Shown: positions 13,243-25,827, counted from the first letter of the stretch. The stretch is 64,000 nt of DNA from Orientallactaga sibirica (GCA_036365145.1 JAEOAD010000048.1:14962001-15026000), one strand, 5' to 3'. Numbers and translations are program-made. The notes: generated from the sequence alone by a model not told the origin.

Positions 13243-13348
13243 ATATTTCATAATGCAATCCTGCTGGGCTTTCGACTCAAAGAAACGACCGTCCTTCCCT
13301 AACCTCACTTCCTTTCTGGGATGTCAGCTGGCCAGTGCAGAAGAAGCG
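13243..13348 (+). CDS. FLT3: FLT3 exon 23 (end of kinase domain)
   Basis: Starting with the final base of the Ile codon, it reads YFIMQSCWAFDSKKRPSFPN then LTSFLGCQLASAEEA. The CWxxxxKKRPSF motif is the helix H-I segment, with the conserved Arg that salt-bridges to the APE Glu. Phe replaces a human Ile after Tyr, Lys replaces Arg, and Ser replaces Asp near the end. Acceptor gtggctcttacag, donor gtacgt; the exon ends on a complete codon. Confidence 0.97.
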
Positions 13349-14429
13349 GTACGTAGCAGCTGTGACTTGATAAACCATTCCCGAGAGGAAACTGGTCAGT
13401 GGTAACAGTTAACATGCTTGGATCCAAATGTACCAAGTTGTCGCTCTCACCACAAGTTGTCTAGATTGCTCCTTCCAAGCTGACAGAGTAAGACCTAATT
13501 ATTGGTGATTTATAAATATTTTTATTTATTTACTTACTAGGAAGAGAGAGGGGGAAATGGGCATGCCAGGGCTGTGAATGAACTCCAGATTTTATGCACC
13601 ACTTTATGCATCTGGCTTTAGGTGGGTACTGGGGAATTGAACCCAGGACAGCAGGCTTTGCAAGCAAGTGTCTTTAACCACTGAGCTGTCTCTCCAATGG
13701 GACTGATGTGTTTTTTGTTCATTTTGTTTTTCAAAGTAGGGTCTCACTCTAGTCCAGGCTGACCTGGAATTCACTATGTAGTCTCAGGCTGGCCTCAAAC
13801 TCTACCTACCTCCTACCTCTGAGTGCTGGGATTCAAGGAGTGTGCCACCATGCCCGGCTTCTGATGTGGTTTAAGAGGATTAAAAAAATTACTTTCCTGA
13901 AGATTTCACTCAACTGATAAATAAATTAAATCAAAGCTCTCAAGGGTGTAGAGCAGAGGATCTGACAAGTAAATAAAACTTGGCTCTGGAGAAGCTACTA
14001 GTCTTTTCTAATTTAACATGACACATGAGCATGGAGCCATCCCGCAGCTTGGCACTGGGATCCGGAACCTGGGAGGAGCCTGGGAGGAGCCATGAGAACC
14101 TGATGCCAGCCTGCATGCCACTCCTAACAGATGGGTCTCTCTGCATCCCACTTCATTCTCTGGCCTCTGTGTTCTCATGGGGAAAACGAGTTGCCAAGCC
14201 ATTTGATCGAGCTTTAGGCACTTGGAATCACCTTGCGAACTCTTCCACTCAGCACAGTTGGCAGAGTGGTCAGAGCCATCCCCAATGAAGTGAACGAGTA
14301 TGCAACCTTGAATTCCCAAAACCCAGGTTCAAATCTTGGTTCCATCACTTATATCTTGTATGACCTGATCATCTTTTTATGAGGTTGGGGGGTGGTGAGG
14401 AGTCATTCTCTGATGCCTTTTTTTTTTTT

Positions 14430-14500
14430 AAGTTTTTCCTGTTTTTTTTTTTATTGACAACTTCTATATTTACATACAAAAAACGCATGATCCTTTTTTT
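14430..14500 (-). mobile_element. LINE-1 3'-end fragment
   Basis: The sequence 'ttattgacaacttctatattt' style, with an upstream T-run, resembles the reverse complement of a rodent L1 3' UTR terminus. It shares the 'attgacaa.tt.tat' block with the fragment at 25650-25810, which supports a common family. No coding part is present. Confidence 0.4.
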
Positions 14501-16387
14501 TTAATGTGACTTATTTACTTATTTGAGAGAGGGTGTGAGTGAGAGAATGAGTGTGCCAGGGCCTCTAGCCACTGCAAATGAACTCCAGATGCATACACCA
14601 CCTTGTGCATCTGGCTTTACATGGGTACTAGAGAGTCGAACTTGGGTCCCTTGGCTTTGACAGCAAACGCCTTCACTGCTTAGCTGTCTCTCCAGCCCTG
14701 TTTCCTTTGACCACATACTGAGAAATTAGTATTCACTCATAGGATGTTAGTTAAATGTAAATCTAAGCTGGGCATGGTGACACATATGTCTGTAACCCCC
14801 AACACTTGGGGACGCTAAGATAGGAAGATTGTGACTTCCAGGCTAGCCTGCACCTCATAACAGGAAAAAAAATAAAAATCTCAACAAGAAAAATAAAAAG
14901 GCAGCCTGGTTTATTCAGTGGCTTCTCTTCTCTATGGAGGGCTGAGTCCATTTTCACGTCTCAATTCTGTTCTCTGTTGTGATGGCATGCATCCATCTGT
15001 TATGATTATTTTTCAATTTCCTATAGAAGCTGTTGTCAGGGAATTTAGGTCAAAGGCTTGGAGATGGGAAGCCCCCGAGGGACATAAGTGGGCCCGTCAG
15101 GCGCATGACTGCCCGCCTGTGAAAAGTTAATAATGACACTGTAGGATAATGGAAAGGCAGGCTTATAGAAAAGAACAAGAAATGTGAAGTGGAGAGGAAA
15201 GGATTGATGGGTGTTTCCAGTTGGGTAGTGGGGTTCATTTTCATGGGCTAGTCTGATGAGCCCTAGGCTATGAAGAATGAGGAACGCATTTTGGAAAATG
15301 GAGGGGGGATGGGATATTCCAGGCTGAAGGAAAGAGAGTGGACGATAATGGCTGTGGGTGACATATGGCGTGGATGAGGACCGTGGAGGCAGGGAGGACT
15401 GTGCAAGTGGTGCAGCCAGGTTGGGATCCACTGCCCACAGCCCCCTTGGCTTGTTCAGAACCTTCTCCCTCTGTTCAGAAAGCCTGCAAGACATGGTACC
15501 CTGTCTGTTCAAGGAACAATCTACCAGCATCTCATTGGGGTCCTCCCCTCTGCCCCCTGCCCTCTGTGGAAGGTCCTTTTCCTGCTAGCATCTGTGGCAT
15601 TTCCTATTAGCCACAGAGAACAGCAGCTCCTGTCAGCAAGTTAGGAAATGGCGCCCCCACGTGAGAGGATGAATCTAAAGAGGCCAGTGCCTGTCTGAGC
15701 CTGTCTGTGTAAAGAAGGAAATAGAGGGGCTGGAGAGGTGGCTTAGTGGTTAGAGTGCTTGCTTGTGAAGCCAAAGGACTCAGGTTCGATTCCCTAGGAC
15801 CCACGTAAGCCAGATGCACAAGGTGGCGCATGCGTCTGGAGTTTGTTTACAGTGGCTGAAGGCCCTGGCATGCCCATTCTCTCTCTATCTGCCTGTTTCC
15901 CTCTCTGTCTCTCTCTGTCAAATAAATAAAGTTAAATTAAAAAAAAAAAAAGAAGGGGCTGGAAGGATGGCTTAGCAGTTAGGGTGTTTGCCTGCAAAGC
16001 CAAAGGGTGCACAAGGGGGCGCACGCATCTGGTGTTCGTTTGCAGTGGCTGGAGGCCCTGGAGTGCCATTTTCTCTCTCTCTTTTTCTCTCTCTGTCCCT
16101 TTTTTTCTCTGTCAAATAAATAAATAAAAATTAAAAAAAAGAAGAAGAAGGAAACAGTGGTCAGACCCACTGGAACCCAGGGGCAGGCTAAACCCCCAGT
16201 CCACTGTCCGATACTTTTTTTTTCCATTGGTGTATGCATGTGTGGTGTGGTGTGTGCAGATAAGTATGCACCATGCACACACGTGTGAAGGGCAGAGGAA
16301 AACATTGTGTTTCCTCTATTGCTCTTCCACATTATTTCCTTTTGAAATTTTTTAAAATTTATTTTTATGTATTTGACAGTGAGAGAG

Positions 16388-16425
<38 letters not shown>

Positions 16426-16616
16426 GAAGAAAAAACAGAGAGGGAAACAGACACACAGAGAGAATGGGCACACCAGGGCCTCCAGCCATTGCAACCGAAC
16501 GCTAGACGCAGGCATCACCTTGTGCATCTGGCTTATGTGGGTCTTGGGGAATTGAACCAGGGTCCTTAGGCTTCACAAGCAAGTGCTAAGCCATCTCTCC
16601 AGCCCTCTTCCACATT

Positions 16617-17066
16617 ATTTCTTTGAGACAGAATCTCTCACTGAAGCTAGGACTCACCATGTTTTGGCTAGAGTGGCCGACCAGCAAGCCTTAGTAACCC
16701 TGCTGTCTCTATACACCCCTCAGTGCTGGGGTGAGAGGCATGCACAGATTTTTAAAAATATATTTATTTATTTATTTATTCATTCATTCATGAGAGAGAA
16801 AGAGGCAGAGACGGGGGGGGGAGAGATAAAATGGGTGCACCAGGGCCCCCATCCACTGCAAACAAACTCCAGATGCATGTGCCCCTTTGTGCATCTGGTT
16901 TACATAGGTTCTGGAGAGTCAATCCCAGGTCCTTTGGCTTTGCAGGCAAACGCCTTAACCGCTAAGCCATCTCTCCAGCCCAACAGGCGCAGATTTTTAC
17001 ACGGGTGGCAAGGATTGAACTCGGGTCCTCATGCTTGTGTAGCAAGCACTCATGCCCGCTGAGCCA
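16617..17066 (-). mobile_element. B4 SINE split by a younger B2-like SINE
   Basis: The B1-related half of a minus-strand B4 (16617-16750, 'tgagacagaatctctcactgaa') and its tRNA-like half (16995-17066, ending 'gctgagccatctct') are separated by a complete minus-strand B2-like SINE at about 16757-16982. The short direct repeat CAGATTTTTA at 16745-16754 and 16990-16999 is the target-site duplication of the insertion. Confidence 0.8.
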
Positions 17067-17917
17067 TCTCTACCTTAGTACCCTCGCTGTTGGCCACCTG
17101 TGTACACAGGGCCTAATCCACACAAGAGTGTGACAAAGCTGGCCACTGTGAGCAAACCCTTGCTTCTCAGGTGGTGACATCACCTCTCTGTTTCGTCAGC
17201 ACAATCCCAGGTAGTCCCTTGGACGATCTGGGCACACACGAGTGGCTGTGTAGAAATACTGGCTTTGTTTCATCAGGGACTGGGGAAGGAAAACGTAACT
17301 TGGAACCAGGGAGAAGGGCGGGGACTACATAGGGCCAACACCGATCTAGCCTTGGCTCCAACAGAGCTCCGTCAAGGAATCACTGGGTCACACGCTCAGG
17401 TTGTATTCCCACGAGTGTTTCAGGACGGGGCTAGAGGTGCTGCCTATTGGTAGAGCGCTTGTCTAGCGTGTGTGAGGCCCTGGGTGCCATCCATTCCCAG
17501 CACCACCAAACAGAAAGTACAAGAGATGACTGTGGCACTAGGGAAGAGCCTCAGTGAAGCAGTAAACAAAGGCTGTGGCAATAGGGTGACACAGACAGAC
17601 AGACAGACATGGAAGGAGAGTGAATTCACCACATCTCCCCTCTCATTCTCCTCTCAGATCGTAGGACTGTGTGGCGTGATGGAGGGAGGAGTTCTGAGAA
17701 ACGCATGGTGAGATGATTTCATTGCTGTGGGAGTGTCAGAGGATCAGAGTGCATGACGTGGGCTACTGTAAACCTAACTTGTCTAGCCCACACACACGTT
17801 AGGCTTCGTGGTCCATACACCGTGGTCCATTCAGCCCGTCATTGACCAAAACGTTGTTATGCAGCACATAACTATGTCTATATGTACACACATAAATATA
17901 CATGTATATGCGACTAC

Positions 17918-18065
17918 AATTGCATATATTTTTAATTTGCAAGCAGAGAGAGAGAGGGAGGGAGGGAGGAGACAGACAGAGAGATGGGTGTGCCAGGGCC
18001 TCTAGCCACTGCAAACGAACTCCAGACGCATGCACCCCCTTGTGTATAATTGCATATATTTTTAA
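17918..18065 (-). mobile_element. Truncated B2-like SINE with intact target-site duplication
   Basis: A minus-strand B2-like element lacks its tRNA-like head, stopping within the 'gcatgcaccccc' region. It is bounded by an exact 18-base direct repeat (aattgcatatatttttaa) at 17918-17935 and 18048-18065. This is a clear 5'-truncated retrotransposition event. Confidence 0.85.
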
Positions 18066-18250
18066 AGAAATGTCTTTGAAAATAAGATCTCTTTGCCACC
18101 AGAAACTGAGGATAGTCCTTGACAGAATGAGAGCAGACAAGATGGGATGTGACAGGGATGCTGTGACAAGCTCCCACAAAAGTGCAGAAGAGGACCCCAG
18201 AGAGTTTGTGGTTCATGGTACCAGCAACCACACTGTCAATGAGCCCAAGA

Positions 18251-18442
18251 CTGACTGTGGGCATCACAAACATAAGAATAGGGTTGGAGGGCTGGAGAGA
18301 TGGCTTAGCGGTTAAGGTGCTTACCTGCAAAGCCAAAGGATCCAAGTTCAGTCCCCCAGCACCCATGTAAGCCAGATGTACAAGGTGGCACATGCGTATG
18401 GAGTTCATTTGCAGTGGCTGTAGGCCTTGGCACACCCATTCA

Positions 18443-18490
<48 letters not shown>

Positions 18491-20823
18491 AAATAAAGGA
18501 TAGAGCTGTAGAGATGGCTCAGCAGCTAAGGCACTTGCCTGCAAAGCCTAAGGTTCAATTCCCCAGTACCCATATAAAGACAGATGCACTAGGTGGCTCA
18601 TGTGTCTGGGGTTTGTGTACAGTGGCTAGAGACCCTGGCATGCCCATTATCCCTCGCCCCCCACCTCTTTCTCTGTCTTTCTCTCAAGCAAACAAATAAA
18701 TAAATAAAATATTTTAAATTTTTTTAGCTGGTAGCTGGTCATGGTGACACACGCCTTTAATCCCAGCACTCAGGAGGCAGAGGTAAGAGGATCACCATGA
18801 GTTCGAGGCCACCCTGAGTGCATAGTGAAATCCATGTCAGCCTGAGCTAGAGTGAGACCTTACCTCACAAAACAAAAACAAAAAAATCAACAACAACAAA
18901 ATTTTTAGTTGGGCATGGTGGCACATGACTTTAATCCCAGCACTCGGGAGGCAGAGATAGGAGGATCACTGTGAGTTTGAGGCCAACCTGAGACTCCATA
19001 GTGAATTCCAAGGTAGCCTGGGCTAGAATAAGACCCTACCTCAAAAACTGCCCCCCAAAAAAGTTTTTAATAAAACATAAGAATAAACACTAGTAAGATA
19101 GAAATATGATGTATAACCACGAGCTCCCATTAAAAAACAGTCAATCCAATAAAGAGGAAGAGAGAAGAATTTCAGAATGAATACAGGGCTTATTCAGCAG
19201 CCACACAGCAAAACAAAACAGCCCCTGAGATCATATGCCAAACATGGAAATGTGCTTCCTGGGATTAGGGGCAAGGCTGGGTTGTAGAACCCTAGCCTGG
19301 CATTCAAGAGGCCCTGGGTTCCAGCCTAAATACCGTTAATGATAATAACAACAGCAGCAACAACAGTGCTCCTTAAAAAGTCTAGTGCAGGGCTGGAGAG
19401 ATGGCTTAGTGGTTAAGGTGTTTGCCTGCAAAGCCAAAGGATCCTGGTTCGATTCTCCAGGGCCCACATTAGCCTGATGCACAAGGGGGCGCATGCCTCT
19501 GGAGTTCGTTTGCAGTGGCTGGAGGCCCTGGGGTGCCCATTCTCACTTTCTTTCTCCCTGCCTATTTCTCTCCCCTCTCTCTCAAATAAATAAATAAATA
19601 AATAATATTTTTACAAAATGTCTAGTGCAAAAGAAAACAATGAAAGAGGAAATAAAGCAGAGGAAGCAATGTCCATAAGACCCATGTCTGTCACAGAGCA
19701 ACTGGACATACCAGTACAACTATTTTAAAATGAAAAAAAATGTGACATGCTAATAGGTTATTTAGATAATGAGCCTGCTTGCTATTTGTTTTCTTTATAA
19801 ATGTATGTATTGTGGGATCGGGATTATGGTGAATGATAATTCATCTGCTTTTTTATTTTTCATCAAAAAGAGTAGTTTTAAAAACTGTGGAAGTTAGGAG
19901 CCAGGTGTGGTGGCGCATGCCTTTAATCCCAGCACTTGGGAGGCAGAGGTAGGAGGATCGCCGTGAGTTCAAGGCCACCCTGAGACTACTTAATTAATTC
20001 CAGGTCAGCCTGGGCCAGAGTGAGACCCTACCTCAAAAAAAAAAAAAAAAAAAAAAAAAAACTATGGAAGTTACTCAAATAAATTTATTTATTTACTTTT
20101 TTACAAGAGAGAGAGAGAGAGAAAATGGGTACACCAGGGTCTCTAGCTACTGCAAATGAATTCCAGATGCATACACCACCTTGTGCATCTGGCTTTATGT
20201 GGGTACTAAGGTATTGAACCCAGGTCGTTCGGCTTTGCAGGCAAACACCTTAACTGCTGAGCAATGTCTCCAGCCCAAATTCACATCTTTTTTTTTTTTT
20301 TTTTTTTTGAGGAAAGCCCAACAGACTGGCACTTTTTTATGCAAGAGATAAAAATAGAGAGGGGGGAGAGAAATGGTAGGCCTGGGCCTCCAGCCATTGT
20401 AATCAAACTCCAGACACCTTGTGTGTATGTGCGATCTTGTGCGCTTGCATCACCTTATGAGTCTGGTTTATGTGGGACCTGGAGAGTCAAACATGGGTCC
20501 TCGGCTTTGCAGGTAAGTGCCTTAACTGCTAAGCCATCTCTCCAGCCCCCAAATTCCTAATTTTTGATTCATTCATTAGAAAACAAAAAAAGGCTGGGCA
20601 ATGTGGCACATGCCTTTAATCTTGGAGGTAGGAGGCTCCCCATGAGTTCCAGGCCACCCTGAGACTACAAAGTGAATTCCAGGACAACCTGGGCTAGAGA
20701 GGCCACCCTGAGACGTGGTGGCGCACGCCTTTAATCCCAGCACTCGGGTGGCAGAGTAGGAGGATGAGAGTCCAGGTCAGCCTGGGCTAGAGTGCAGGTC
20801 AGCCTGAGCCAGAGTGAGACCCA

Positions 20824-20860
<37 letters not shown>

Positions 20861-23335
20861 AAAAAATGAAAAATAAAAAATATCAAGGGATGGAAAGAAA
20901 GGGAGGAACAGAATATATGGTTCCTAAATTACAAGGAATTCTTATGAACATAATTATAATTCTTATAAATAATTTTATTACTATAAAAACATGAAAACCC
21001 TTTTGTGCATAGGAAAAGGGCAGAGAAAGTAAGTGGACTGTTCACAAGCAAATGCAAATAGCCGCTATGTAAAGCATGGAAAGATATGCTATTTAACTTT
21101 GCTTGTAATGAGACGTGCAGGTAAAGGGATAAAACTTGTTGTTTGACCAAAGGGCTGAGGTGTGAAAGATTATCAATACCCACGGTTAGGAAGGTTCTAG
21201 AGAAACCTGTTCCCGGACACCTAGTAGGAGCAGAAGTTCAGAGGGTCTCCAACTTGGTTGGTCTGACTTAGAATTTCTTTGACTTTATGATGGTGTGAAA
21301 TCACACCCACACAGGCATGGCCTTCCCCGTGTTCAGTACAGGATTCCACTAACCCCACGACATATCCAACACTTTAAAGCAGGCTTTGTCTGGCCTGAGT
21401 TTTCCCAACTGTGTGTGTTTGTGTATGTGTGGCGTGTGTACAGGTACGTGTGGGTGTGATTGCACGTGGACATGTGCATGTGCGTGTGCATGTCTTCCTC
21501 ATTCATTCCCCACCTTGTTCTTTGAAACAGTCTCTCACCGAATCGAGAGCTCACTCATTCAGCTAGCCTGACCAGCCAGCAAGCCCCAAGGAGTCCTCTC
21601 CAGCACCAGGATTATAGGCACGCACCACCATGCCTTCCTTTTTCCCCATTCCTTCCTTTTATTTTGGAAAAAAACAAAACAAAATAAAACTTCAAGGGCT
21701 GGAGATATGGCTTAGCAGTTAAGGCACTTGCCTGCCAGGCCTAATGACTGGTTCAATTCCCCAGTACCCATGTAAAAGCCAGGTGCACAAAGTGTCATAT
21801 GTATCTGGAGTTTGTTTGCAGTGGCTAGAGGCCCTGGCACACCCATTCTCCACCCCCAGCCCACTCTCCTTGCAAATAAATAAGTAAAAATGTTTTTTAT
21901 AAAACTTCAAAGCCAGGCTGGAGAGATGGCTTAGCGGTTAAGGCTCCCACCTGCGAAGCCTAAGTGCCCGTTTGATTCTCCAGGTCCCACATTTAGGCAG
22001 ATGTAAAGTCACACAAGGGCGCAATGCCGCACTTGTTCACAAAGGGGCGCATGCATCTGGAGTTCTTTCACAGCGGCTGAGAGGTTGCTGGCACACCCAT
22101 TCTCTCTCTTTCTATTTCTCTCTGTCCCTCTCAAAATAAAAAGAGCCGGGCGTGGTGGCGAGCCTTTAATCCCAGCACTCGGGAGGCCATCTCGAGGCCA
22201 CCCTGAGTCTAGTTAATTCCAGGTCAGCCTGGACCAGAGTGAGACCCTCTCGAAAAACCAAAAAAAAAAAAAAAAAAAAAAAAAAAAGAAAAACTTCAAA
22301 GCCACAAAAATCCCAAGTAGAAAACTTAAGCATTGGTCCCTAAATTAATTACAATAAAGAATACATTTATTGGGTGGAGGGATGGCTTAGTGATTAAGGT
22401 GTTTGCCTGCAAAGCCAAAGGACCCAGGTTCGATTCCCCAGGACCCACATTAGCCAGATGCACAAGGGGGTGCATGTGTCTGGAGTTCATTTGCAGTAGG
22501 TGGTGGCCCTGGTGTGCCCATTCTCTCTCTGTCTCTCTCCCTCTCTCTCCCTCTCTCTCCGTCTCTCTCCCTCTCTCTTTATCAAATAAAAATAAAATAT
22601 TTAGCTGGGTGTGATGGTGCATGCCTTTAATCCCAGCACTTGGGAGGCAGAGGTAGGAGGATCACTGTGAGTTCGAGGCCACCCTGAGATTACATAGTGA
22701 ATTGCAGGTCAGCCTGGACTAGAGTAAAACCCTATCTTGAAAAACCAAAAAAAATAAAAAAATAAAAATTTCTTCTTATGGTAATTCTCTTTTATGGTTT
22801 TTCTGCATGCCTTTACAGTTTCTAAAGTGTTGCTTTATAGCTAAGAGTAGAGCCACTCTACATGTGGTAGCACACACAGGTAGCAAATTGCTGGCGAAGT
22901 GCAGGCAGGAGGACCAGGAGTTCAAGGCCAGCCTGTGTTACACATTTGGGCTGGGGAGATGGCTCAGCAGTTAAAGTCACTTGCTTGCAAAGCCTGCCAG
23001 GCTGGAGTTCAAATCCCCAGTACACACATTAGAGCCAGATGTACATTGTGGCATGGTGTGTCCACTCCCCCTTCCCCACAGTATGCACGTGTGTAAATAA
23101 ATAAAATATTTTTTAAAAAGAATAGAAACAATAATTAAATAAAATGTTTGACTCTAACTTCATTTCTCCACTAATAAAAGAACCAACATTGTCGGTTAAT
23201 ATGTAAATTGTCTCTCAGTCATATGCATAATAAAAGTAATGATGGATGTTTTTTTAGCTCAGTAACTCGCCGTATGGGTACATAGCATGCACATCTGAAT
23301 CACATGGTAGTTTTTTCTGTCCTTCCCGCATCCAG
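18251..23335. other. FLT3: FLT3 intron 23, second half
   Basis: Repeats: B2-like 18290-18500 (+, tail (CT)n at 18446-18486) and 18502-18710 (+); B1 18725-18890 (+) and 18903-19070 (+); ID-like about 19265-19340 (+); B2-like 19389-19605 (+); B1 19892-20060 (+); B2-like 20085-20275 (-) and 20330-20549 (-, intermediate body); B1 20592-20711 (+) and 20712-20860 (+); B4 fragment 21520-21640 (-); B2-like 21696-21900 (+); expanded B2-like 21915-22142 (+); B1 22143-22287 (+); B2-like 22371-22600 (+); B1 22603-22770 (+); old B1 about 22865-22945; B2-like 22949-23110 (+). Unique: 19610-19885, 20870-21515 and 23111-23335. Confidence 0.7.
21915..22142 (+). mobile_element. Expanded B2-like SINE variant
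   Basis: Plus-strand copy of the long form. After the tRNA-like head it has 'cacacaagggcgcaatgccg' before the usual 'gcatgcatctggagtt', and 'gcggctgagagg' replaces 'gtggctggagg' of the standard form. Confidence 0.75.
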
Positions 23336-23473
23336 ATGTATCAGAACATGGACGGCCACGTTTCAGAACGCCCTTCCAGCTATCAAAACAGGCGCGCTCT
23401 CAGCAGAGAGGTGGGCTCAGAGCCACCCTCTCCACAGTCCCAGGTGAAGAGTCACAGAGACACAAGCGAATGA
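23336..23473 (+). CDS. FLT3: FLT3 exon 24 (C-terminal tail and stop)
   Basis: Starts MYQNMDGHVSERPSSYQNRR and ends SPQSQVKSHRDTSE with TGA at 23471-23473, 45 residues in all. The tyrosines of the YQN motifs, tail phosphorylation sites in FLT3, are kept. The human tail as I recall it is 40 residues ending QVEDS. Here the frame after QV differs and runs on to KSHRDTSE, consistent with a one-base deletion relative to human. Mouse FLT3 is also a few residues longer than human, so this is probably a rodent-wide state. The acceptor is cgcatccag. Confidence 0.95.
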   Translation: MYQNMDGHVSERPSSYQNRRALSREVGSEPPSPQSQVKSHRDTSE

Positions 23474-23905
23474 GGAGGGTGTGGTCCCCCTACCCACCTT
23501 AAACAGGCTATAGATCACCAAACGGGATTAGCCGCCTCACTCGGAGGAGATATATTATCAACTGCTGCTTTGCTGGACTTTCTCCTAAAAAGCTGTCTGC
23601 CATTACTCTTCAAAGGGCCTTTTGTAAAAGTCAACCCTCCCTGTGCACAGGAAGGAAGAGCCAATAGTGAGCTTCACTGGTGTACCTGCCTATATCCAGA
23701 GGCCTTCCCAGGCTGGCTTGGTTGAGGGAATGTCATGTGCCCAAAGTATAATATATTCTTGTAAATACATTAAAACAAAAGCGTTTTGCTAAGGAGAAGC
23801 TAATATGATTTTTTTAAATCTGTTTTAAAATAATATGTAACTTTTTCAGCTGTTTAGTGATATATTTTATGGATGAAAATAAACTTTCTACTATAGAAAT
23901 GTTCA
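23474..23905 (+). other. FLT3: FLT3 3' UTR
   Basis: Unique sequence between the stop and the first canonical poly(A) signal, with the cleavage site expected 10-30 bases after the signal. It becomes AT-rich toward its end and contains no SINE, unlike everything around it. The end coordinate is inferred. Confidence 0.75.
23878..23883 (+). terminator. FLT3: Polyadenylation signal of FLT3
   Basis: Canonical AATAAA, about 405 bases after the stop, in AT-rich context (gatgaaaataaactttc). It is the first such hexamer in the 3' UTR. Confidence 0.8.
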
Positions 23906-24323
23906 TAATTGAATTATTTCCTTGGGATATTTGGGGCAAGACTTATAGCTCATGAACTCACTAAAGTTGTGTGCAGTGTTTGGACATGTATGCTTTTATT
24001 AATTCAGTTTAGTTTTGGTTTCTTGATGTAGGGTCTGGCTCCAGCCCAGGCTGACCTGGAGTTCACAATGTAGTCTCAAAGTGGCCTCAAACTCACAGCG
24101 ATCCTCCTGCCTCTGCCTCCCAAGTGCTGGGATTAAAGGCGTGCGCCACCACGCTGGGCCGTGTGTCATTTTTTTGTTGTTGTTTTTTTGAGGTAGGGTT
24201 TTGCTCTAGCCCAGGCTGACCTGGAATTCACTATGTAGTCTCAGGGTGGCCTTGAACTCACAGCAATCCTCCTACCTCTGCCTCCCGAGTGCTGGGATTT
24301 AAGGCGTGCGCCACCATGCCTGG

Positions 24324-24360
<37 letters not shown>

Positions 24361-25649
24361 AGAGGGCACAATTTTGTAGAGGGGTCAGTGAGACAGGGTC
24401 TCATTATGTAACCACGCTGGCCTTAAACTGGTCATTTCCTGTGCTAGGAATAGCAATGCACAGCCCTGTGTAGATGGTTGTTAAAGACTGTTGCAGTGAA
24501 CACCATCTAGGATCCAGTCCCATTTTGCTGGAACAGTGCCGTGGTTGAGTATGTACAATTCGTTTGAGACATCAGTGCTTTGCCTTCCAGCCATGGTGAG
24601 CCCGGGCACCAGCTCATGGTTGTTTCCCGGCTCCATGATCCGGAGGAGGATGCACAAAGGGGCGGGAGGACGACTGCCACAGTGCCAGTTGCTGACAAAG
24701 ACGTCCACTGTCCCTGGACCTGGCTTGGTCCCTCTCCTTTCCTGACACAAGGGTCTCTAGCCCTCCCATAAGACACCTCGTAACTTCCTTTTTAAAAAAA
24801 TTTTTTTAGCCAGGTGCTATAGCTCACACCTTTAATCTTAGCACTTGGGAGGCAGAAGTAGGAGGATTGCTGTGAGTTCAAGGCTAGCCTGAGGCTACAT
24901 AGTGAATTTCAGGGCAGCTTGGGCTAGAGCAAGACCCTACCTCAAAAAAAAAAAAAAATTCTACAGTGAGACCCTACCTTGGAAAACCAAAAAAAAAAAA
25001 ATAATTATTTAATTAGCTGGGTGTGGTGATGCATGCCTTTAATCCCAGTACTCAGGAGGCAGAGGTAGAAGGACCACTGTGAGTTCAAGGCCACCCTGAG
25101 ATTACAGAGTGAATTCCAGGTCAGCCTGAAGTAGAGTGAGACCCTACATTCAAAAACAACAACAGCAACAAAAATTATTTATTTCTTTGCAAGCAGGGAA
25201 TGAGAGAGAGCACCGGTACGGGTGCACCAGGGTCTCTTGCTGCTGCTAATGAACTCCAGATGCATATGCCGCTTTGTGCATCTGGCTTTACATGGGTGCT
25301 GGGGAATCGAACCCCAGAGCATCAGGCTTTGCCAGAAAGTGCCTTTTACCACTGAGCCATCTCTCCAGCCCAGCCTTGTAATTTCTTTTTCTTTTTCTTT
25401 TTTCTTTCTTTTTTTTTTTTTTTTTTTTTTGAGGTAGGGTCTCCCTCTAGCCCAGGAATTCCTGGAGCTCTCTCTGTAGTCCCAGGCTGGCCTTGAACTC
25501 TCAGTGATTCTCCTCCCTCTGTCTCCCAAGTGCTGAGATTAAAGGCTTGTGCCATGTTGCGTGGCATTGTATTCTTTTCAATCCTCTTCTGATGCAGCAA
25601 GTTCAAGTCTGGTCGATTGTTTTTTTTTTTTTTTTTTTAGACAGAGTCT

Positions 25650-25810
25650 CAAAACACTTAAAAAAACTTCTTATTGACAATTTTTATAAGTATAGATAAT
25701 ATCCTAATACTGTAATTTCCCCCCCCAACACTCCTCTTTCCCCTTCCAAAATACCCCCTCCACTGAAACCCTTCTTTCCCACTAGTCTTTCTTCTGGCCT
25801 TGAACTCTTT
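25650..25810 (-). mobile_element. LINE-1 3'-end fragment
   Basis: Reads 'cttattgacaatttttataa' then a C-run and 'ccctccactgaaacccttct', the arrangement expected for the reverse complement of a rodent L1 3' UTR (a pyrimidine-rich block following an AT block). Assigned by resemblance only. Confidence 0.45.
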
Positions 25811-25827
25811 GTTAAAATATTTTTATT

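Larger units (their letters stand above)
13349..18250. other. FLT3: FLT3 intron 23, first half
   Basis: Repeats: B2-like 13510-13698 (-); B1 13710-13860 (-); an L1 3'-end fragment 14430-14500 (-); B2-like 14504-14700 (-); degenerate B1 14766-14885 (+); B2-like 15725-15950 (+) and 15955-16150 (+); B2-like 16340-16605 (-); a B4 split by a B2-like element 16617-17066 (-); ID-like 17426-17512 (+); a truncated B2-like 17936-18047 (-). Unique stretches without recognised function are 13870-14430, 14890-15720 and 17070-17425. Confidence 0.7.

Noticed and set aside
24476..24790. Possible processed pseudogene in the FLT3-URAD interval
   Set aside because: The segment is unique and moderately GC-rich with short frames on both strands, but no frame resembles a protein I recognise and no poly(A) tail or target-site duplication was found.
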